Assembly (NCBI GenBank): GCA_964242415.1
Contig: CAXTAT010000020.1
Span: forward strand, 37,971-101,970
DNA: 64,000 nt
Direction: 5' to 3'
From: DASWOJ01 sp964242415
GTDB lineage: Bacteria > Pseudomonadota > Alphaproteobacteria > Acetobacterales > Acetobacteraceae
Both the position numbers and the translations under genes were made by a program. Below, in pieces: positions 58,664 through 64,000 of this stretch (the stretch's first letter is position 1; every line of letters starts with the position of its first letter). Under the pieces are notes generated by a model. That model was not told the origin of the DNA and ran no database searches. It saw nothing but the letters and a program-made list of their open reading frames with translations.

Positions 58664-60289
58664 ATGCTCCAAATAGACGGCCTCGTCTTCAACGCTTGGG
58701 GACGGCGGTTCTTCGACCATGCCAGCGTCCTGCTGCCGCCCACCGCCAAGGTCGGCCTGGTCGGGCGCAACGGCGTCGGCAAGTCCACCCTGTTCAAGCT
58801 GATCCTGGGCGAGCTGCAGCCGGATGGCGGCGAAATCGGCGTGCCCCGCAACGCCCGCGTCGCCGCCGTCAGCCAGGAGCACCCGGCCACCCCCGTCAGC
58901 CTGCTCGACACCATCCTCGCCGCCGACGAGGCGCGCGACACGCTGATGGCGCAGCTTGAAACCGCCGAGCCCGAGCATATCGCCGATATCTACGCCCGCC
59001 TGGAGGAGATCGGCGCCGACCGCGCCCCGGCCCGAGCGGGGGAAATCCTGGCCGGGCTGGGGTTTTCCACCGCCGACCTCGCGCGCCCGATGTCGGAGTT
59101 TTCCGGCGGCTGGCGGATGCGCGTGGCGCTGGCCGCGGCGCTGTTCGCGCAGCCCGACCTGCTGCTGCTGGACGAGCCTACCAACTACCTGGATCTGGAG
59201 GGCGCCATGTGGCTGGAGGCGCGGCTGCGCAAGTACCCCAACGCCGCCATCATCATCAGCCACGACCGCGAGCTGCTGAACAACTCGGTCGACAGCATCC
59301 TGCACCTGCGCGACGGCAAGCTGGACCTCTACACCGGCGGGTATGACGACTTCGAGCGCCGCCGGGGCGAGAAGGCGCGGCTGCAGACGGCGTCCCGCGC
59401 CAAGCAGGAGGCCGAGCGCGCCCACCTGCAATCCTTTGTGGACCGCTTCAAGGCCAAGGCCAGCAAGGCCGCCCAGGCGCAGTCCCGCATGAAACGCCTG
59501 GCCAAGCTGGAACCCATCGCTGCCGTGATCGAGGAGCGGGTGTCTCCGTTCCTGCTGCCGTCCCCAGCCCGGCCCCTGGCGCCGCCGCTGATGCGGCTGG
59601 AGTCGGCGTCGGTCGGCTATGGCGACGCCGAGCCTGTGCTGCGCAACCTGAACCTGCGGCTGGACGTGGACGACCGCATCGGCCTGCTTGGGGTGAACGG
59701 CGCGGGCAAGAGCACCTTTGCCAAGATGGCCGCCGGCGCCCTCACGCTGCAGTCCGGGCACATGCAGCGCGAGCGCCGCATCCAGGTCGGCTGGTTCCAC
59801 CAGCACCAGATCGAGGCGCTGGACCCGGCCGACACGCCGCTCGACATCATTCGCCGGGCACGGCCGGAGGACAGCGAAACCAGCTACCGCTCCCGGCTGG
59901 CGGGCTGGGGCATCGGCTTTGACAAGCAGGGCACCACGGTGGAGAACCTGTCCGGCGGGGAGCGGGCGCGGCTGCTGCTGAACCTGGTCGCCATGGCCGC
60001 GCCGCACCTGCTGATCCTGGACGAGCCGACCAACCACCTGGACATCGACAGCCGCCGCGCGCTGCTGGACGCGCTGAACGACTATCAGGGCGCGGTCATC
60101 CTGATCACCCACGACCGGTCGCTGATGGAGCTGGTGGCGGACCGGCTGTGGTTGGCGGCGGACGGCACGGTGGCGCCGTTCGATGGCGACATGGACGACT
60201 ACGCCCGGCTGGTACTGGACCGCGCCAAGGGTGCTGCCGCGCCCAGCCAGAATCGGGTTGCCAAGCAGAAGCGGAAGAAGGCCGCATGA
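58664..60289 (+). CDS. ABC-F family ATPase
   Basis: 541 residues with two ABC domains in one chain and no membrane part. Walker A GRNGVGKST and GVNGAGKST; signatures SEFSGGWRMR and LSGGERARL; Walker B LLLLDEPTNYLD and LLILDEPTNHLD. The linker between the domains (about 240-300) is charged. It is probably a ribosome-associated translation factor (Uup/YheS type). Coupled to the next gene by ATGA. Confidence 0.94.
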   Translation: MLQIDGLVFNAWGRRFFDHASVLLPPTAKVGLVGRNGVGKSTLFKLILGELQPDGGEIGVPRNARVAAVSQEHPATPVSLLDTILAADEARDTLMAQLETAEPEHIADIYARLEEIGADRAPARAGEILAGLGFSTADLARPMSEFSGGWRMRVALAAALFAQPDLLLLDEPTNYLDLEGAMWLEARLRKYPNAAIIISHDRELLNNSVDSILHLRDGKLDLYTGGYDDFERRRGEKARLQTASRAKQEAERAHLQSFVDRFKAKASKAAQAQSRMKRLAKLEPIAAVIEERVSPFLLPSPARPLAPPLMRLESASVGYGDAEPVLRNLNLRLDVDDRIGLLGVNGAGKSTFAKMAAGALTLQSGHMQRERRIQVGWFHQHQIEALDPADTPLDIIRRARPEDSETSYRSRLAGWGIGFDKQGTTVENLSGGERARLLLNLVAMAAPHLLILDEPTNHLDIDSRRALLDALNDYQGAVILITHDRSLMELVADRLWLAADGTVAPFDGDMDDYARLVLDRAKGAAAPSQNRVAKQKRKKAA

Positions 60290-60600
60290 CCGCCGACGAG
60301 CTGCGTGCATGGGCGCTGGGCAACGGCTGGCAGATGATCGCCGGGCACCCCAGCCTGACCAAGCCGTCCAACCCAAAGGAGGCCATCGTGCGGATGGTGC
60401 TGAAGGCGAAAGTGGTGCACGTCGAGGCCAAGAAGCCGGCGGGCAAGTGGGAGAAGCTGAGCGGCGACGCCTACGCAAAGGTGGTCGCCGACGAGGAAAC
60501 GGGGGTGCCGGGCGGGCTGGGGTTCGAGAAGATCCCGGGCTTCCGGATGCTGATGCAGGAGAACCGCGACCGGCAAGTGTTCGCCAACTGGGGCGGGTAG
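60286..60600 (+). CDS. Small hypothetical protein coupled to ABC-F gene
   Basis: 104 residues, soluble, lysine-rich (MVLKAKVVHVEAKKPAGKWEKL) with MTADELRAWALGNGWQMIAGHPSLTKPSNPKEA at the N-terminus. The latter resembles HicA-like double-stranded RNA-binding patterns (GWxxxxxxGSHxxxxxP), but the match is weak. Starts in the ABC-F stop (ATGA), so expression is tied to it. Ends at a paired repeat. Confidence 0.7.
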   Translation: MTADELRAWALGNGWQMIAGHPSLTKPSNPKEAIVRMVLKAKVVHVEAKKPAGKWEKLSGDAYAKVVADEETGVPGGLGFEKIPGFRMLMQENRDRQVFANWGG

Positions 60601-60614
60601 GGCGTCCTACTTCT

Positions 60615-60765
60615 GCTCCCTCTCCCTCCGGGAGAGGGCCGGGGTGAGGGGGTCTTCAAGCGCGGTCTATGGCCTGGTAGGGGCTTGGTCCAACGGCAAC
60701 GCCGCTTCATCGCCGGGCAACGAAGACCCCCTCACCCCGGCCCTCTCCCGGAGGGAGAGGGAGAG
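60615..60765. repeat. Paired inverted-repeat element (copy 4)
   Basis: Arms at about 60615-60655 and 60726-60765, between convergent genes. The right arm runs through the stop codon of the lpxD-like gene at 60732 and codes for its last residues. Confidence 0.8.
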
Positions 60766-61793
60766 GCACCTCCTCCCCGTTGCGCCAGCCGCTTCAGCGT
60801 CGCCACCTGGCGAAAGAATGCCTTGATCGGCTGGGCCGGGCTGCCCAGCACGACCGCCTTGTCCTCCAGGTCGCCGATCACCCCAGCCTGTGCGCCGATC
60901 TGCACGCCGTTGCCGATCCGCAGGTGCTCGGACATGCCGACCTGGCCGCCCATCTGCACGAAGTCGCCGACACTGACCGAGCCGGAAATCGCCACATGCG
61001 CCGCAAACGCGCAGTTGCGCCCGACCTGCACGTTGTGGCCAATCTGCACGCCGTTATCCAGCCGCGTGCCGGCGCCGATGCAGGTATCGCGGGTCGATCC
61101 GCGGTCCACGGTGGCGTTGGCGCCGATCTCCACATCGTCGCCGATCAGCACGCGGCCAAGCTGCGGCACCGTCTGGAACCCCAGGGGTCCGATGGCGAAG
61201 CCAAAACCCTCCTGCCCGATGCGCGCGCCGGGGTACACGTACACCCGCGCCCCCAGGATGGCATGGCTGAGCGTCGCATGCGCGCCGATCCGGCAGTCGT
61301 CGCCAATGATGACCCCGGTGCCCACCACCGCGCCGGGTCCGATCCGGCATCGGGCGCCGATCTCCGCGCCCGCCTCGACGACCGCCATCGGCCCGACTTC
61401 CGCAGACGGGTCCACCACGGCCGCCGGATCGACGTAGGCGGCCGGATGCACGCCGGTTCGCACCGGGGCAGGCGGATGGAACAGCGCCGACGCCAGCGCC
61501 CAGCCCAGGTAGGGATTGCCCGTCACCAGGGCTACCGTGGCGTCCGGCACCTGGCTGCGCAGGTCGGGATGCACGATCACCGCGCCGGCGCGGGTGGCCT
61601 GCAAGGCTGGCAGGTGCCGCGCATGGCCTATGTAGGCCAGGTCCGCCACCTCAGCCTGCTCCAGCCCCGCCACGCCGTGCAGCAAACCGGTTCGATTCGG
61701 CAACTCGGCTCCGGCAACCTGCGCCACCGCGAAGATGTCGTGCGGCCCCGTCTGGGCGAAGAACCGCGGATGGCCGACGTCGTTGGTTCGCAT
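60732..61793 (-). CDS. lpxD: LpxD-like UDP-3-O-acylglucosamine N-acyltransferase
   Basis: 353 residues. The N-terminal domain (MRTNDVGHPRFFAQTGPH to about 100) is followed by left-handed beta-helix hexapeptide repeats (VDPAAVVDPSAEVGPMAVVEAG and on) and the catalytic-type LDNGVQIGHNVQVGRNC. It acylates UDP-glucosamine in lipid A synthesis. It stands outside a bamA-lpxA-fabZ operon, so it may be a second copy. Its tail ASPSPSGRGPG is translated from the adjacent repeat. The frame is open upstream to 61943. Confidence 0.88.
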   Translation of the reverse strand: MRTNDVGHPRFFAQTGPHDIFAVAQVAGAELPNRTGLLHGVAGLEQAEVADLAYIGHARHLPALQATRAGAVIVHPDLRSQVPDATVALVTGNPYLGWALASALFHPPAPVRTGVHPAAYVDPAAVVDPSAEVGPMAVVEAGAEIGARCRIGPGAVVGTGVIIGDDCRIGAHATLSHAILGARVYVYPGARIGQEGFGFAIGPLGFQTVPQLGRVLIGDDVEIGANATVDRGSTRDTCIGAGTRLDNGVQIGHNVQVGRNCAFAAHVAISGSVSVGDFVQMGGQVGMSEHLRIGNGVQIGAQAGVIGDLEDKAVVLGSPAQPIKAFFRQVATLKRLAQRGGGASPSPSGRGPG

Positions 61794-61902
61794 TGCCGCC
61801 TTGTATGTCCCCGACGGTACAGTCGCATGTTCGACCGCAGGCTGCAACAAACGGCTGGGATGGCTGGCTAGTCCAGGAGGGGTCTGCGATGGTGCCGGGA
61901 CT

Positions 61903-62646
61903 ATGATCCCGGACCCTTGCCCAACCCTGCTTGGAACAGTCATTGCCCTGTGCCGCTATCCCGTGAAGTCTATGCAGGCCGAGCCGCTTGAGGCGGCGGA
62001 GTTGTTCTGGACCGGGCTGCACGGGGACCGGCAGTATGCCTTCGTCAAGGCCAGCAACACCTCCGCATTCCCATGGCTGACCGCACGGGACTTGCCCGGC
62101 CTGGTGCTGCACCGCGCCCGCTACGCCGACCCGGCGGACCCCCGGCGCGCCCGGGTGCAGGTGGCGGCCCCGGACGGGACGGCGTTCGACCTGGCCGACC
62201 CGGCGCTGGCCGCGCGCTTGGCGGAGGCCGCGGACACCCCGGTGCGGCTGATGCAGGTCGGGCGCGGCGCCTATGACGCCATGCCGGTTTCGGTTATGAC
62301 GACGGCGACCGCGGACGCCATCGCCCAGGCGCACGGCGCGGCGGTCGGGCTGGGCCGGTTCCGCGCCAACATCGTGATCCGCCCGGACGACCCGGCCGCG
62401 ATGGAGGCGGACTGGGCTGGCCGCACGCTGCTGTTCGGCGACGATGCTGTGCCGCCGGGCTTGAGGCTGGACTGGGCCATCCCGCGTTGCGCCATGGTCG
62501 CCATCGACCCCGGCACCGCCGCGAAGGACGCCAGCGTGCTGCGGACGGTCGTGCAGCGGTTCGGCAACCGTGTGGGGATGTACTGCGCGGTGCGGGCGCC
62601 GGGCACCATCCGCATGGGCGACCGGGTGCGCTGGGCCGGCCCGTAG
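61903..62646 (+). CDS. MOSC-domain protein
   Basis: 247 residues. N-terminal beta-barrel (VIALCRYPVKSMQAEPLEAAEL, HGDRQYAFV) and C-terminal MOSC domain (RFRANIVI, then RCAMVAIDP). Such proteins bind or transfer sulfur to molybdenum cofactor. The Cys usually found in the MOSC core may be RCAM. Next to an MFS gene (adjacent stop/start). Confidence 0.88.
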   Translation: MIPDPCPTLLGTVIALCRYPVKSMQAEPLEAAELFWTGLHGDRQYAFVKASNTSAFPWLTARDLPGLVLHRARYADPADPRRARVQVAAPDGTAFDLADPALAARLAEAADTPVRLMQVGRGAYDAMPVSVMTTATADAIAQAHGAAVGLGRFRANIVIRPDDPAAMEADWAGRTLLFGDDAVPPGLRLDWAIPRCAMVAIDPGTAAKDASVLRTVVQRFGNRVGMYCAVRAPGTIRMGDRVRWAGP

Positions 62647-63792
62647 GTGCCAGCCACCCCGCTGCCGCGCTTCCTGCTGCTGTATGGGGCGCTGTTCGCC
62701 GCCTTTGGCGTGGCCTCGCCGTTCCTGCCGAGCCTGCTGGCCCAGCGCGGGCTGGAGCCTGGCGACATCGGTGCGGTGCTGGGCATGGGCACCGCCATCC
62801 GGCTTGCGGCTGGCCCGGCCGCGTGCCGCCTGGCTGACCGCCTCCGCCTGCGGCGGGCCGTGCTGACCCTGCTGACCGCCGCCTCGGCTGGTGCGGCGCT
62901 GGGCTACTTGCTGCCCGGCGGTTTCCTGGTCCTGATGCTGGTCAGCCTGCTGCACGCGGCTGTGCTGGCGCCGCTGGTGCCGCTGGCCGATGCCCTGTCG
63001 CTGGGGGCCGCGCCGGGGCGCTTCCGCTATGGCTGGGTGCGGGGGGCCGGGTCGGCGGCGTTCGTGGCCGGCGCCACCGGGGCCGGGCAGGTCGTCGGGG
63101 CGCTGGGGCTGCCCAGCATCATCGTCCTGAACGCGGGGCTGCTGGGCGTGGCGGCGCTGGCCGCCGTCGTGGTGCCGAACCGGGTGCCGAGCCTGGCCCC
63201 GGACAAGGCGCCGGGGCGCCGGGGCGGCGCGCGGGAATTGCTGCGGGTGCCGGGCTTCGTGCTGCTGATGGGGGTGGCGTCGCTGGTGCTGGGCAGCCAC
63301 GCCCTGCACGACGGGTTCGAGGTGCTGCGCTGGCGCAGCGCCGGCATCGGGCCGGGCACGGCGGGGCTGCTGTGGTCGGAGGCGGTGCTGGCCGAGGTGG
63401 TGGTGTTCGTGCTGTGCGGCGACTGGCTGCTGGAGACCTTGGGTCCACGGGGGGCCGCGCTGCTGGCCGCCGCGGCGGGGGTGCTGCGCTGGGGGGTGAC
63501 GGCGCTGACCGCGGCGGTCCCGGCGATGGTGCTGACGGAGCCGCTGCACGGGCTGACGTTTGCGCTGCTGCACCTGACCTGCATGAAGCTGATTGCGGAG
63601 ACCGTGCCGGCGCATCTGGCCGCGACGGCGCAGGCGGTTTACGGGACCGTGGCCGTCGGGGCGATGTCGGCGCTGCTGACGCTGCTGTCCGGGCATTTGT
63701 ATGGCGCGTATGGCCCTGGGGCGTTCTGGGTGATGGCGGGGCTGTGCGCGGCGGCCATGCCGCTGGCGTTGGGATTGCGGGTGCCGAGGTAA
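62647..63792 (+). CDS. Major facilitator superfamily transporter
   Basis: 381 residues, about 12 hydrophobic helices. MFS_1-like N-terminus FLLLYGALFAAFGVASPFLPSLLAQRGL with the loop GPAACRLADRLRLRR after helix 2. Starts at the GTG that follows the MOSC stop directly. Substrate unknown; resembles the 3-phenylpropionate/nucleoside symporter-like subgroup. Confidence 0.88.
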   Translation: MPATPLPRFLLLYGALFAAFGVASPFLPSLLAQRGLEPGDIGAVLGMGTAIRLAAGPAACRLADRLRLRRAVLTLLTAASAGAALGYLLPGGFLVLMLVSLLHAAVLAPLVPLADALSLGAAPGRFRYGWVRGAGSAAFVAGATGAGQVVGALGLPSIIVLNAGLLGVAALAAVVVPNRVPSLAPDKAPGRRGGARELLRVPGFVLLMGVASLVLGSHALHDGFEVLRWRSAGIGPGTAGLLWSEAVLAEVVVFVLCGDWLLETLGPRGAALLAAAAGVLRWGVTALTAAVPAMVLTEPLHGLTFALLHLTCMKLIAETVPAHLAATAQAVYGTVAVGAMSALLTLLSGHLYGAYGPGAFWVMAGLCAAAMPLALGLRVPR

Positions 63793-64000
63793 AGTGTTTG
63801 GAGGATCGTCACTCCTGCGGACGGCTAGATGGTGTCTTGGTTTGGATGTCTGCAGTTGACGGAGAGCAGATTGCCGTTGTGGTTTCGCACCGAGGACGGC
63901 TGTCCGCCCAAGCAACCCTGACGGACACTGCGCCGGCCGTGGGTTGTACCACTTGGTCAAACGGTCGGACCCTGTTGGCGAAGTCCGGAGCCTTGGCCCG
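63793..64000. other. Window end, no gene recognised
   Basis: 208 bases of lower GC than the rest. No reading frame with convincing composition was found; it may be the flank of a gene beyond the edge or a decayed mobile element. Confidence 0.4.

Noticed and set aside
61651..63960. 769-codon - strand frame across MOSC and MFS genes
   Set aside because: Antisense shadow; both + strand genes have clear families.

Overview
This 64 kb window is high-GC DNA, probably from an alphaproteobacterium. The evidence is a red-type form I RubisCO with CbbX, FdsGBAD formate dehydrogenase, glutathione-dependent formaldehyde oxidation and XoxF. A member of the Acetobacteraceae/Rhodospirillales is my best guess, but nothing here proves the family. 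Most of the window (about 0.2-50.7 kb) reads as one methylotrophy and autotrophy island. Methanol is oxidised by a lanthanide-type PQQ methanol dehydrogenase, formaldehyde goes through glutathione adducts to formate, formate is oxidised by two different formate dehydrogenases, and the CO2 is fixed by the Calvin cycle. No mxaF, serine-cycle or tetrahydromethanopterin genes are visible.

Layout. (1) 0.2-4.6 kb, + strand: a five-gene, translationally coupled ABC cassette of the PQQ/alcohol-associated type, similar in gene content to lanthanide-uptake (lut) clusters. It has a binding protein, beta-propeller, ATPase, ABC-2-type permease and a small exported protein. (2) 4.6-8.2 kb, - strand: xoxF-xoxG-xoxJ and a CXXCW rhodanese-like protein. 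(3) 8.6-11 kb: glutathione-dependent formaldehyde dehydrogenase and three small genes of unknown function. (4) 11.1-16.2 kb, - strand: pqqABCDE, coupled to a zinc metallohydrolase and a SoxYZ-like carrier. (5) 16.4-23.4 kb: orphan ABC permease/ATPase, cytochrome c, EthD protein, S-formylglutathione hydrolase, Gfa, MxaD-like protein, second beta-propeller and a DUF2380 protein. (6) 23.5-29.7 kb, - strand: NAD-dependent formate dehydrogenase fdsGBAD and a LysR regulator. fdsG has no usable start codon in frame. (7) 30-31 kb: a lone PEP-CTERM protein. (8) 31-40.5 kb: cbbY-cbbR divergent from cbbLSEX-cbbF-cbbP-cbbA, with cbbZ convergent. (9) 40.7-50.7 kb: a membrane-bound, Tat-exported formate dehydrogenase with a chain of poorly known accessory genes (DUF3306, DUF3305, DUF6505, biotin/lipoate-ligase-like) and a divergent polyferredoxin.

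From about 50.8 kb the content becomes miscellaneous: a desaturase and ArsR regulator sharing a palindromic operator, a CoxG-like protein, a RelE/XRE toxin-antitoxin pair with palindromic operators, a damaged low-molecular-weight phosphatase-like gene, a CopA copper ATPase, a photolyase-like protein tail-to-tail with a LOV photoreceptor, an ABC-F ATPase, an LpxD-like acyltransferase, a MOSC protein and an MFS transporter.

Two families of small dispersed repeats recur. One is a paired inverted element (four pairs plus one arm), mostly between convergent genes. The other is a roughly 95 bp element with GTCATTGCGAGC-like termini (three copies). I saw no rRNA, tRNA, CRISPR array, complete insertion sequence or integrase. 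All starts were chosen by eye from overlaps, Shine-Dalgarno sequences and expected protein N-termini.
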